From Melghirimyces thermohalophilus (GTDB lineage Bacteria > Bacillota > Bacilli > Thermoactinomycetales > DSM-45169): DNA of 64,000 nt. Positions 34,156-42,596 of the stretch are shown here, in pieces (within the stretch, counting starts at the first letter, position 1; every line of letters begins with the position of its first letter). Made by a program: the position numbers and the translations under genes. The DNA lies in NCBI RefSeq assembly GCF_900102685.1, contig NZ_FMZA01000014.1:1-64000 (forward strand), given 5' to 3'. The notes beneath the pieces are model-generated. The model had not been told where the DNA came from and ran no database searches. It worked only from the letters and a program-made list of their open reading frames with translations.

Positions 34156-35142
34156 TCAGGTAACAAAGTTGGGTTTCCTCTGCTCCAGGGCCGCCTCGCT
34201 CATAGCGACTTCCTGTTCACTGTTGTTCAATTCGATAAACGGGGTCGCTTCATAAAACCAGCAGTCCGGCGGTTCATGACCCCAGAAGGTGGCGCGGCGC
34301 GGATCATCCAGGTCCCACCGGATCGGTTGAAAGTCGGGATCTCCCGTAAAGTAATCGCCAGTGTACAGCTCCACACGGTTGCCGTCAGGGTCCCGCAGGT
34401 AAAGGAAAAAGGCATTGGATAATCCGTGCCGGCCCGGGCCGCGTTCAATATTGGATGCATAACCGAGAGAAGCGAGCACATCACAGGTGTGAATCACACT
34501 CATCGGGTCACTGAGCCAAAAGCCGACATGATGGAGTCGAGGGCCTTTCCCGTTCATAAAGGCCACATCGTGAACCGTCGGTTTGCGGTGCAACCAAGCC
34601 GCCCAGATGCGCTCATCCTCTGTTTCCGTATATTCCGAGCATCGGAATCCAAGCTCCTTGATATAAAAATCATGGGCTTTCTCCACATCCGGCACCATAC
34701 AGTTAAAATGGTCGATCCGTTGCATACGGGAACCTTTGTACAGATCGTATCGCTGCAGCTTGCGCTCCACGGTCTCCATTTGGAAGAAGAATTCAACGGG
34801 GATGCCGGAAACATCCTGTACTCGGAGTGCACGCCCGACTGCATGCTGACTGCCCGCTTCCAACCATTTCGTCGCCAACCCTCTCTCTTCAAAAAAGGCG
34901 GCGAGACCTTCCAGATCCGACTCGTGTGCCACTCGGTAACTGATCACTTCCACCCCGGGACGTGCCGCTTTTTTTAGGACATAACTGTGATGAGAATGTT
35001 CTTCCAATCCCCGTAAATAGATCCACTCATCGTTCGCTTCCGTTTCAATAAATCCCAGCCCGTCGACATAAAAGTTGCGGGCGGCGTCTAAATCCGAGAC
35101 ACGGACGATCGCTCGAGCCGCGCGAAGAATGTTAAACCCCAT
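34156..35142 (-). CDS. hpaD: 3,4-dihydroxyphenylacetate 2,3-dioxygenase
   Basis: A 328-residue type I extradiol dioxygenase with two VOC repeats. The C-terminal repeat holds the Fe/Mn ligands: His145 (RIDHFNCMV), His204 or His205 (PRLHHVGFW) and Glu258 (GNRVELYTGDY). Length and ligand spacing match the Gram-positive homoprotocatechuate 2,3-dioxygenases, as from Brevibacterium or Bacillus. It opens the aromatic ring of homoprotocatechuate next to the hydroxyls. It lies 12 bp after hpaB. Confidence 0.94.
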   Translation of the reverse strand: MGFNILRAARAIVRVSDLDAARNFYVDGLGFIETEANDEWIYLRGLEEHSHHSYVLKKAARPGVEVISYRVAHESDLEGLAAFFEERGLATKWLEAGSQHAVGRALRVQDVSGIPVEFFFQMETVERKLQRYDLYKGSRMQRIDHFNCMVPDVEKAHDFYIKELGFRCSEYTETEDERIWAAWLHRKPTVHDVAFMNGKGPRLHHVGFWLSDPMSVIHTCDVLASLGYASNIERGPGRHGLSNAFFLYLRDPDGNRVELYTGDYFTGDPDFQPIRWDLDDPRRATFWGHEPPDCWFYEATPFIELNNSEQEVAMSEAALEQRKPNFVT

Positions 35143-35154
35143 TTTTCCCCCTCC

Positions 35155-36630
35155 TTATGTTTGAATCGTATGATATTTCCATTTCCTAGTATTTTTCAGT
35201 AATTCACGCACTTTTGCCTTGTAAGGCTCTTTATCATATGCGTCAAAATAAGCCATACCCATTTTGATCGGATCACCGAAAAAGTAGTATTCATAATGGG
35301 TTTGCCGGCTGCCGAAGGCGCTCATGGTCAGATCCCAGGCGAGGCGGAAGAGCTGTACCCGTTCGTAGCCCTCCACATTTTTTCCTTGAGTGGCCCGATG
35401 CAGAATCGGTCCAATCTCTTCGTTTTCAAAGTCGGCTTGAGTGGGAATGCCCATCATTCCCGACGCACCGAGTACGCGAAGGATTTCCGCCATACGCGGG
35501 TATACGCGGGGAAACCAATTGCGGGCAGCATCAAGGGCTGCGAAATCGGGGGTCATCATTCCCCATCGGTCCAATCGAGCATTATGCTCCGCCTTAAACA
35601 GATGAGATTTCATCGTCTCCAAAATCAACATGATTTCCGTGCCCTTATCTTTGACATGCTGGAACCCATCAATCCCGATTGAATCCATCACACTCAGAAC
35701 CACACCGAGCAGAAATTCCGTTTTGGCGATATCCTTGGCTACTACCTGATGTGACATATGAACAACGGCATTGGTTTCCCGGAAGGCGCGATTACAGATC
35801 GAGGAATCCTCGAGAACAAAGATACGGTCCCAGGGAACGAGCACATGGTCAAATGAGACAATCGCATCTCCTTCCTCAAAACGGGAACTTAAGGGATGAT
35901 CATATTCATTCTGGCTGTAGGCAAAAGATTCACGGCTGAAAAACTTTAATCCGGGTGTATTATTGGGAATGGCAAAGGCAAGGGAATAAGGGTCATCTTT
36001 TTCGCCGGCCCTTTTTACCGTTGACGGAAAGACGATGATCTCATCGGTAATCCCCGCCTGGGTAGCCAGCAGACGGATACCGTCGACGACGACTCCGTCA
36101 TCGTTTTTTTCCACAACATGGAGGGCGACGTTGGCATCTTTTTGTTCATGTTGTGCCTTCGCCCGGTTGACTTGCGGGTGAATCAACGTGTGTGTCAAGC
36201 TCAGGTCGTTTTCACGGGCGTACTCCGCATACTTTTTTGCATTCTCTCCAAACATGGGGTCGCCTTCGGCAAAAAACTCATGTGCCGCACCCATCGCCAT
36301 CACATCGGCGTTCAGGTAATCGGGAGAGCGCCCCATCAACCCATGGGTGAAACTCTGCCACTCCATCATCGCCTCGCGACGCTGGATCAACTCTTCAATG
36401 GTCGTCGGTTGCATAAAGGTTTTACCTACCTTATGCCCCGTTGTCGGCGATGAATAGAGCATCTTTTCCGGTTTTTCATACTGCAGGTCATATAATTTGG
36501 CCATGGAACCCACCACATTTTTAAATGCCGGGTGTTCCGTCACATCGTCCACTCGCTCACCGTGAATATAGACGTTGTTGTTCGCCTTTTTCAAACGTTC
36601 GATATATTCTTTCCCCGTCTTCGCAGGCAT
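35155..36630 (-). CDS. hpaB: 4-hydroxyphenylacetate 3-monooxygenase, oxygenase component
   Basis: A 491-residue flavin-dependent oxygenase that hydroxylates 4-hydroxyphenylacetate to 3,4-dihydroxyphenylacetate using FADH2 supplied by HpaC. Typical blocks are TGKEYIERLKK at the start, THTLIHPQVNRA, LLATQAGITDEIIVFPS, FDHVLVPWDRIFV and MTPDFAALDAARNWFPRVYPRM. Length matches the Thermus/Geobacillus HpaB type. GGGGGGA lies before ATG. It follows hpaE after 24 bp. Confidence 0.95.
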   Translation of the reverse strand: MPAKTGKEYIERLKKANNNVYIHGERVDDVTEHPAFKNVVGSMAKLYDLQYEKPEKMLYSSPTTGHKVGKTFMQPTTIEELIQRREAMMEWQSFTHGLMGRSPDYLNADVMAMGAAHEFFAEGDPMFGENAKKYAEYARENDLSLTHTLIHPQVNRAKAQHEQKDANVALHVVEKNDDGVVVDGIRLLATQAGITDEIIVFPSTVKRAGEKDDPYSLAFAIPNNTPGLKFFSRESFAYSQNEYDHPLSSRFEEGDAIVSFDHVLVPWDRIFVLEDSSICNRAFRETNAVVHMSHQVVAKDIAKTEFLLGVVLSVMDSIGIDGFQHVKDKGTEIMLILETMKSHLFKAEHNARLDRWGMMTPDFAALDAARNWFPRVYPRMAEILRVLGASGMMGIPTQADFENEEIGPILHRATQGKNVEGYERVQLFRLAWDLTMSAFGSRQTHYEYYFFGDPIKMGMAYFDAYDKEPYKAKVRELLKNTRKWKYHTIQT

Positions 36631-36654
36631 AACATGTCCCCCCTTATGTTCGAT

Positions 36655-38172
36655 TCACTTTTTTCCAAACTGAGGAATGCGGTGCTCCCCGAGAGCTACA
36701 TGGATGATCTGGGTTTCGGTGTAAAAGTCAAAGGCGTAATGACCTCCCTCTCTTCCAATACCGCTCGCTTTGGAGCCGCCGAAGGGTGTTCGAAGGTCGC
36801 GGACGTTTTGTGAGTTGATCCAAAACATGCCCGAATCAACCGCTTGCGCTACGCGGTGCGCCCGTTGAATATCCTTGGTCCAGACATAACCGGCAAGTCC
36901 GTATTTGACATCATTGGCTACCTCGATCACTTCTTCTTCTTCTCTGAAGGTCATCACTGTCAACACCGGACCGAAGATCTCTTCCTGGGCAGCTGTCTTG
37001 TCGTTGGTAATGTTTAATATCAGGGTGGGCGGCACAAAGTTGCCCCGTCGATATGCCTCCGGCACATGGCCGCTCACGATTTCGGCTCCTTCTTCCTTGG
37101 CAATCTCCAGGTAACGTTTCACATTTTCATAGTGTGTCCGATGAATCAGCGGCCCCACCTGAGTGCCTTCGTCCATGGGATCACCGACCACGATGTTTTG
37201 GACACGCTCCTTCAATGCTTCAATAAAACGCTCCTGAATATTCTCATGAATAAACAATCTGGAGTTGGCGGTACAGCGTTCACCATTAAAGGAGAAGATC
37301 CCCCAGGTGCAGGCATCCAAGGCACGGTCAAAATCTGCATCATCAAAGACGATGATCGGCGACTTACCGCCCAGTTCCATCGAAACCCGTTTCAAGGTGT
37401 CGGCGCCGTTTTTGATGATCTCCGAACCAGTCGCCGTCTCCCCCGTAAAGGAGATCAACTGGACATCGGGATGAGCCACGAGCGCGGCCCCCGCTGTTTC
37501 ACCGAAGCCGTGCACCACATTAAATACACCTTCCGGCAGCCCCGCTTGATCGATAATTTCCGCTAGTCGGTTGGCAGTTAGCGGAGACCACTCCGCTGGC
37601 TTCAACACCACAGTGTTTCCCGTGGCGAGCGCCGGTGCGATCTTCCATGTTTCCAACATAAAGGGCGCGTTCCATGGGGTGATGAGCCCGGCCACACCGA
37701 CCGGCTTATGGATCGTGTAGTTGAGAAATTCATCATCCACCTGATACGCTTCGCCAACCATGCGGCTGTTGACCATCTCCGCGTAAAAGCGGAAGTTGTG
37801 AGCAGCGCGGGCCACCATTTTTTTGGTTTGGCTGATGGGAAGACCCGTATCATAGGATTCGAGAGGGGCGATCTCCTCGATGTGCTCATCGATGACGTCG
37901 GCGATTTTGTGAATGTAAGACAGCCGCTCGCTCACCTTCATCTTGCCCCAGGGGCCCTGTTGAAAGGCTTCTTTGGCGGCTGCAACCGCCCGGTCGATCT
38001 CCGGTTTGTCGCCTTCGGAGACCCGATTGATCCTTTCGTTGGTAAAGGGGTTCGTATTTTCGAAGGATTTCTCCGATTCAGCGTCCACAAAGTTTCCGTT
38101 GATATAATGCTTGATATCCTTTGTGTGCTGGCGGATCACCTGATTTCGCATTTCTTCTACCCGTTGTGCCAT
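36655..38172 (-). CDS. hpaE: 5-carboxymethyl-2-hydroxymuconate semialdehyde dehydrogenase
   Basis: A 505-residue aldehyde dehydrogenase. MELGGKSPIIVFDDADFD holds the catalytic Glu and FSFNGERCTANSRLF the catalytic Cys; the GERC-x-A form and length are typical of HpaE. It oxidises the ring-cleavage product of HpaD to 5-carboxymethyl-2-hydroxymuconate. The ATG at 38172 has AAGGAG eight bases before it; ATG or GTG one to three codons earlier are possible. The foldback element ends only about ten bases before this ribosome binding site. Confidence 0.94.
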   Translation of the reverse strand: MAQRVEEMRNQVIRQHTKDIKHYINGNFVDAESEKSFENTNPFTNERINRVSEGDKPEIDRAVAAAKEAFQQGPWGKMKVSERLSYIHKIADVIDEHIEEIAPLESYDTGLPISQTKKMVARAAHNFRFYAEMVNSRMVGEAYQVDDEFLNYTIHKPVGVAGLITPWNAPFMLETWKIAPALATGNTVVLKPAEWSPLTANRLAEIIDQAGLPEGVFNVVHGFGETAGAALVAHPDVQLISFTGETATGSEIIKNGADTLKRVSMELGGKSPIIVFDDADFDRALDACTWGIFSFNGERCTANSRLFIHENIQERFIEALKERVQNIVVGDPMDEGTQVGPLIHRTHYENVKRYLEIAKEEGAEIVSGHVPEAYRRGNFVPPTLILNITNDKTAAQEEIFGPVLTVMTFREEEEVIEVANDVKYGLAGYVWTKDIQRAHRVAQAVDSGMFWINSQNVRDLRTPFGGSKASGIGREGGHYAFDFYTETQIIHVALGEHRIPQFGKK

Positions 38173-38196
38173 CATTTTCACTCCTTTTCGAATGTA

Positions 38197-38456
38197 CTAG
38201 AAGCGTTGTGATTAATGGCAGGGTCGATAAGAGAGGAAGCGTTTACCCAAAAGAGCGACTTTGCTGTCCTACCCAGCGGAGAATCAGCATGCAAGGGCGT
38301 TTAGGGGCAACTAACATCTTCGAATTGACTTCCGTCCCGGCTTTGCCCCTGCCCGAAGCATGATGATTCGGAGCGGACAGTCCAACCTTCTCTGCAGGAC
38401 AGCAGTCGGAGCGACTTCGGGTAAAGGCCGCCGCTCATATTTCACAACGCTTCTAG
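38197..38456. repeat. 260-bp foldback (MITE-like) element between the aldolase gene and hpaE
   Basis: The ends are a perfect 15-bp inverted repeat, CTAGAAGCGTTGTGA at 38197-38211 and its complement at 38442-38456. Inner parts of the two arms also match each other in inverted order: TTTACCC.AA, GCTGTCCT, GAATCA.CATGC and GGGGCAA occur in both. The whole element therefore folds into one long imperfect hairpin. CTAG at both ends could be the target duplication. The right end overlaps the aldolase stop codon. It has no coding capacity. Confidence 0.8.
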
Positions 38457-39373
38457 ATGCCCGCCTTCACCGTAACCTCGCTATAATTTTTCAACACGTC
38501 GCGAATCTCTTCTTGCAGTTCCTTCGTCGGCAAATCCATCGGCAGGCGCAATGTCGGATTGATTTTTCCGATCATCCCCATGGCTGCTTTCAACGGTGCT
38601 GGATTTGTATCCTTAAAGAGAACGTCATTGAGGGGCATCAGTTCGTAGTGAAGGTCCTGAGCTCGTTTGACATCTCCCTTGAACCAAGCATCGTGCATTT
38701 CGGCAACTTTTCCGGGTACGACATTGGCCGTGGCACAGATCGACCCCGAACCACCGATGGTCAGCATCGGGTAACACAAAAGCTCAATCCCGGAAAACAG
38801 AAGAAAATCCCGTCCGCAATTCAACAGAACACGGTTGACGTGTTCAAAATCTTTATAGGATTCCTTGACGCCGATGATATTGGGACAATCCTCATTCAAT
38901 CGGGCGAGGGTTTTCACTTCCATATTGACCGCCGTACGACCGGGAATGTTGTAGACGATAAGCGGAATATCTACCGAGTCAGCCACCGTTTTAAAATGTT
39001 TGTAGAGGGCATGCTGGGATGGTTTGTTGTAATAGGGAACAATCACAAGCGCCGCATCAGCCCCGATCTCTTGTGCCTTTTTGGTCAGATAAAGAGTTTC
39101 GGCATGGTTGGTTGAACCGGTTCCCGGAACGAAAGGCACTCGTCCGTTCACTGCTTTTGCAGCGGTGTCCATCACTTGAACCCGTTCGTCCAGGGTCAGC
39201 GAACTCGGTTCTCCGGTGGTCCCCGTCACGGAAATCCCGTGGCTTCCGCTTTCTATGTGCCAGTTGATCAAAGATTCCAAGGTGCTAAAGTCAATGGATC
39301 CGCTTTCATCAAAGGGGGTGACAATCGGTGCCACCGAACCGCGGAGACGTTGTTTCACTTCTTGGATATTCAA
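38453..39373 (-). CDS. DapA-family aldolase (probable hydratase-aldolase of the homoprotocatechuate pathway)
   Basis: A Schiff-base aldolase of 306 residues with the DapA (beta/alpha)8 fold. GVTGTTGEPSSL-type motif (VTGTTGEPSSLTLDERVQV), the catalytic Tyr in IVYNIPGRTAVNM and Lys in IIGVKESYKD are all present. By position it should cleave the C7 diacid to pyruvate and succinate semialdehyde, replacing class II HpaI. True dihydrodipicolinate synthase is less likely in this operon. The start is uncertain: TTG at 39373 with GGGAG ten bases upstream is preferred, and a GTG 21 bp earlier is possible. The stop codon lies inside the end of the foldback element. Confidence 0.82.
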   Translation of the reverse strand: MNIQEVKQRLRGSVAPIVTPFDESGSIDFSTLESLINWHIESGSHGISVTGTTGEPSSLTLDERVQVMDTAAKAVNGRVPFVPGTGSTNHAETLYLTKKAQEIGADAALVIVPYYNKPSQHALYKHFKTVADSVDIPLIVYNIPGRTAVNMEVKTLARLNEDCPNIIGVKESYKDFEHVNRVLLNCGRDFLLFSGIELLCYPMLTIGGSGSICATANVVPGKVAEMHDAWFKGDVKRAQDLHYELMPLNDVLFKDTNPAPLKAAMGMIGKINPTLRLPMDLPTKELQEEIRDVLKNYSEVTVKAGI

Positions 39374-39446
39374 GCCATTCACACTCCCTAGCACGATTTT
39401 TTATCTGCCAATTCCAATTTAACAGATGATTCGTATATATTTGAAA

Positions 39447-39474
39447 TATCTATTTTATTGTCTTTGTATATCAA
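39447..39474 (-). promoter_or_regulatory. Candidate promoter and dyad of the aldolase-hpa operon
   Basis: On the minus strand TTGATA, 16 bases, TAGATA. The 13-bp dyad ATATTTGAAATAT (39437-39449) overlaps the -10 and could bind the LysR-type regulator. No terminator lies between the symporter stop and this site. Confidence 0.5.
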
Positions 39475-39483
39475 AAAAATATG

Positions 39484-41058
39484 TTATTGCACAACAGAAG
39501 TCTTCTCTTTGTTCCGCTTCACGTTGACACCCGTTGCGAGACTCACCAGGATGAAGACAATCGTTGACAGGGGTAATGCGTAAAACAGAGGGTCGATATG
39601 GGATATGGGAAACCCGAGCAAGGTGTCCTTCCCAAAAAGCGCATCGGACAACCCGATCGCTTCCGCCTCCTTTTCATGGAAAAACAAGAATCCGATTACG
39701 CTTACGGAAAAACCGACTACCATGCTCGCATTGGCGCCGGCCCTGGATGCCTTTTTCCAATAGAGTCCCCCGATCAAAGCTGGGAGAAATCCGGCTGCAC
39801 AAATCCCAAACCAGAATGCCGTGGATTGGGCGATCACACCCCCCGGCAGGATATAGGCCAAAATCACGGCGGCAACCATCCCGATCACCACGCCGAGCCG
39901 CGACAGACTGACCTTGCTACTCCGTATGCCCCATGTTTTCAAGATGTCTTCGCTGAAGGAGGCGGCTTGGACATGAATTAAGGAACTGACTGTTGAAATG
40001 ACCGCCGACAACGCCGTCAGTGTAAACAGATAGACAAACCAGACCGGCATCATGTGATTGATCAATGTCGGAATCACCAGGTCCACGTTTCCCCCGACAG
40101 CCTCCATGGCGATCTCACCCTGTGTCTCAAAAAAATACAGATTGCTGAGCGGACCGATCATATAAGCGGCCCCCGTCATAAAAAAGATAAAAAGGCCCCC
40201 GACCAACACGGATCGATATAGAGAACGATCATCCTTCACTGTCATCGACCTCATCACCAGTTGCGGCTGGGCCAATACGCCGATACCAACCCCCATGATC
40301 AACGTACTTACTAACGTCCACCACAACGGAGAGCCTGATTCCGGCATCGCGGTCCAACCCCGATGACCCTGTTCCACGAGCTCCTCAGGAATGAGAGGTT
40401 TCAACTCTGTTAAACTGCTGTGCCCATCGATCACCCCACCCACATGCTGATAGGTCCCAAACAAAAGCATGATCATCATCACCAGCATGATCAGCGCTGC
40501 AAATGCATCGGTATACATCACCGCTTTCAGTCCTCCGCTGATCACATAGAAGCCGACGATAAAAGCCAATATTAATAGGGCACTGTTAAAATCGATTCCC
40601 AATGCTTCCTGCAAAAACCGGCCTCCACCGATCAAAACAATACTGGTATAGGCCGGCATGAACAGAAAGATCATGGCCCCTGAAAACACTGTGATAAATG
40701 ATGAATCATATCGTTTTCCCAAAAAGGAGGAGAAGGTGTAGACATCCATGTCAGCGGAAAGCCTCCGAATTCTCGTACCCAATACAGCAAAGGCAACAAA
40801 GATACCCAAAACAATGTTTAAAAAAGCCAGCCACAATAGCGAGAAACCGTATTGTGAAGCCACCCCGCCAAAACCGATCAATGAAGAGGTACTGATAAAA
40901 GTCGCTCCGTAGGAAAGGGCCATCACAATCGGGTGGATATTGCGTCCGGCCAATAAATAATCGGATTCTGTCTGCGTCTTCTTATATCCGTAGTAAGCAA
41001 GCCCTGACATAATCACAAAATAGACAACCAAAATCGAAACCAAAACGGGCAGATTCAC
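39484..41058 (-). CDS. Sodium:solute symporter family transporter
   Basis: A 524-residue protein with about 13 membrane helices, of the SSS family. YLLAGRNIHPIVMALSYGATFISTSSLIGFGG is the conserved first core helix and carries the Na+ site residues. GGLKAVMYTDAFAALIM and VISTVSSLIHVQAASFSEDI are other family blocks. It lies upstream of the hpa genes and beside their likely regulator, so uptake of 4-hydroxyphenylacetate or a related aromatic acid is inferred. It starts at GTG and overlaps the stop of the small protein gene (GTGA). Confidence 0.88.
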   Translation of the reverse strand: MNLPVLVSILVVYFVIMSGLAYYGYKKTQTESDYLLAGRNIHPIVMALSYGATFISTSSLIGFGGVASQYGFSLLWLAFLNIVLGIFVAFAVLGTRIRRLSADMDVYTFSSFLGKRYDSSFITVFSGAMIFLFMPAYTSIVLIGGGRFLQEALGIDFNSALLILAFIVGFYVISGGLKAVMYTDAFAALIMLVMMIMLLFGTYQHVGGVIDGHSSLTELKPLIPEELVEQGHRGWTAMPESGSPLWWTLVSTLIMGVGIGVLAQPQLVMRSMTVKDDRSLYRSVLVGGLFIFFMTGAAYMIGPLSNLYFFETQGEIAMEAVGGNVDLVIPTLINHMMPVWFVYLFTLTALSAVISTVSSLIHVQAASFSEDILKTWGIRSSKVSLSRLGVVIGMVAAVILAYILPGGVIAQSTAFWFGICAAGFLPALIGGLYWKKASRAGANASMVVGFSVSVIGFLFFHEKEAEAIGLSDALFGKDTLLGFPISHIDPLFYALPLSTIVFILVSLATGVNVKRNKEKTSVVQ

Positions 41059-41174
41059 TTTGAATCATCTCCTCCTTTATTCCAGTTCACCCATCCAAAA
41101 AGGGCACACCCGACAGCCGACAATACGGTACCAATCCAAACCAAGGCAATCACCGGATCTTCCATCCCCAGCAT
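41055..41174 (-). CDS. Symporter small accessory protein (39 residues)
   Basis: A one-helix membrane miniprotein: MLGMEDPVIALVWIGTVLSA, then VGCALFGWVNWN and an acidic-basic end. The M-L-G-M-x-D-P start and the WVNWN end match what I recall as the family called symporter small accessory protein. These are encoded just before SSS symporters and overlap them, as here. GGGGGAG lies before ATG. It probably helps fold, insert or regulate the symporter, but evidence is by context. Confidence 0.8.
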   Translation of the reverse strand: MLGMEDPVIALVWIGTVLSAVGCALFGWVNWNKGGDDSK

Positions 41175-41218
41175 GATACTCCCCCTTTTATGCAGTTCAT
41201 TCTGAAAAAACATCGTGC

Positions 41219-41278
41219 TTGTTAGACACAAATTTACAGTCTTTCAATATCACTTAGAAGTCTATCATGTGCTATAAT
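41219..41278. promoter_or_regulatory. Divergent promoters of the symporter operon and LysR gene
   Basis: Minus strand: TTGAAA (41242-41247), 17 bases, TAACAA (41219-41224) for the symporter unit. Plus strand: extended -10 TGCTATAAT (TATAAT at 41273-41278) for the LysR gene. The start points are close enough for one bound LysR protein to control both, which is the usual arrangement for this family. Confidence 0.6.
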
Positions 41279-41348
41279 ATCTGAAAAATATTTGTTGCAT
41301 TTATTCTATATATTCAAAAAATATGATCTTAGTAATAGGAGGGTGAGC

Positions 41349-42230
41349 ATGGATTTAAAACAATTGCGCTATTTTGTCACCATCGCCCAAGAAGGACAGA
41401 TCACTCGCGCAGCCAATAAGCTTCATATGGCTCAACCACCACTGAGTCAATCGCTGAAAATGCTGGAACAGGAACTTGGGGTTCCTTTATTGGAACGAAA
41501 CAGGAGAAAGATGGAATTGACCGAAGCGGGAAGAATCCTGTATCGAAAAGCACAAGCACTCTTGCGGCAATTCGATGAGACCATCGTAGAAGTGAAGGAA
41601 ACCGGTAAAGGTCTTAGGGGGATGTTGTCCATCGGATGTGTCAAGTCGTGTTTTGCCTATATTCCAGAACGAGTTCAATTCTTTAGAAAAGAATATCCCG
41701 ATGTCACCTTCGAATTGAGGGAAGGCGATTCGTTTCAACTGGCTGAATACCTGGAAAACAGGGATATTGAAATCGCCGTTGTCCGACTTCCTCTGGACCA
41801 TAAAAACTTCGCTTACCTTCCTTTGCCAAATGAGGTGTATGTCGCCGTCCTCCCCGCACATTGGGTCAAGGCCCCTACGCAAACCCACATCCTGATGGAA
41901 GACTTGGCCGGCCTGCCCCTGCTGTTGCTCCACAGAATCAGCGGGGTCGGACAATATGAGATCATCATGAATGAATTTAAAAAACACGGTTTGAAACCCC
42001 ATGTGGTATGTGAATGCCCCGATGCAACTATGCTTTTATCTCTAGTGAGCGCTGGCGTCGGTGCCACGTTACTACCCAAATCAACCTTGTTTACCCTTCC
42101 CGCCCAAGGGGTGAAAGTATTGGAGATCGGGCAGACAGAAATCACGTCTGAAGCAGCAGTGGTATGGTTGAAAGATCGCTATCTGTCAAAAAGTGCTATC
42201 CGATTTATAGAAACATTTCAACCATCTTGA
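41349..42230 (+). CDS. LysR-family transcriptional regulator
   Basis: A 293-residue regulator. The N-terminal winged helix is MDLKQLRYFVTIAQEGQITRAANKLHMAQPPLSQSLKMLEQELG, followed by a periplasmic-binding-like effector domain. The CatM/BenM-like form (AQPPLSQ) is common in aromatic-acid regulators. ATG at 41349 has AGGAGGG before it; an upstream in-frame ATG has not. It diverges from the symporter-hpa genes, so it is probably their activator, responding to 4-hydroxyphenylacetate or an intermediate. Confidence 0.92.
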   Translation: MDLKQLRYFVTIAQEGQITRAANKLHMAQPPLSQSLKMLEQELGVPLLERNRRKMELTEAGRILYRKAQALLRQFDETIVEVKETGKGLRGMLSIGCVKSCFAYIPERVQFFRKEYPDVTFELREGDSFQLAEYLENRDIEIAVVRLPLDHKNFAYLPLPNEVYVAVLPAHWVKAPTQTHILMEDLAGLPLLLLHRISGVGQYEIIMNEFKKHGLKPHVVCECPDATMLLSLVSAGVGATLLPKSTLFTLPAQGVKVLEIGQTEITSEAAVVWLKDRYLSKSAIRFIETFQPS

Positions 42231-42506
42231 AAGCGGTAACATCCTGACGCGTAAACCGAAAATTTACTGATAAAAAGCCAAACTACGTTACTATGCCAAT
42301 GATAGCACGGTCATTCTATGAAGAAGCACGGTTTGCTTGCAATCTCTTATTTATCAGCACAGAAATGGTTCCGCCACAAACACTGAGACCTCACATGACT
42401 CTTCCGCCTCCGAAGGAGGCTCTATTCCCTCTTCTCAACCTATGTAGAATTCTTCGATTCTTTATTACTTCCAAATGATACCGGTTACAAAAAGGAAAAA
42501 GACCCC
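42231..42506. other. Intergenic region between two regulator genes
   Basis: No gene is visible. A short GCCTCC-gaa-GGAGGC hairpin (42409-42423) followed by TCTATTCCC is the only candidate terminator for the LysR gene. Confidence 0.4.
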
Positions 42507-42535
42507 TTGAAACGTGAATGCGCTTCCATTACACT
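42507..42535 (+). promoter_or_regulatory. Sigma-A promoter of the LacI-TRAP-kinase operon, with candidate cre site
   Basis: TTGAAA, 17 bases, TACACT. A CcpA-type sequence TGAATGCGCTTCCA (42515-42528) fills the spacer with one mismatch to the usual cre pattern. This fits repression when better sugars are present. Confidence 0.7.
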
Positions 42536-42538
42536 GTC

Positions 42539-42564
42539 GTAAACCGATTTACTAAACCGGTTTA
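42539..42564 (+). promoter_or_regulatory. Tandem LacI-type operators
   Basis: GTAAACCGATTTAC (42539-42552) is directly followed by the perfect 12-bp palindrome TAAACCGGTTTA (42553-42564). Both have the central CG typical of LacI-family sites. They lie just after the -10, between promoter and ribosome binding site, ideal for autorepression by the first gene product. Confidence 0.75.
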
Positions 42565-42596
42565 TAAGGAGGTGATGATTTATAAAGCGTGTAACC

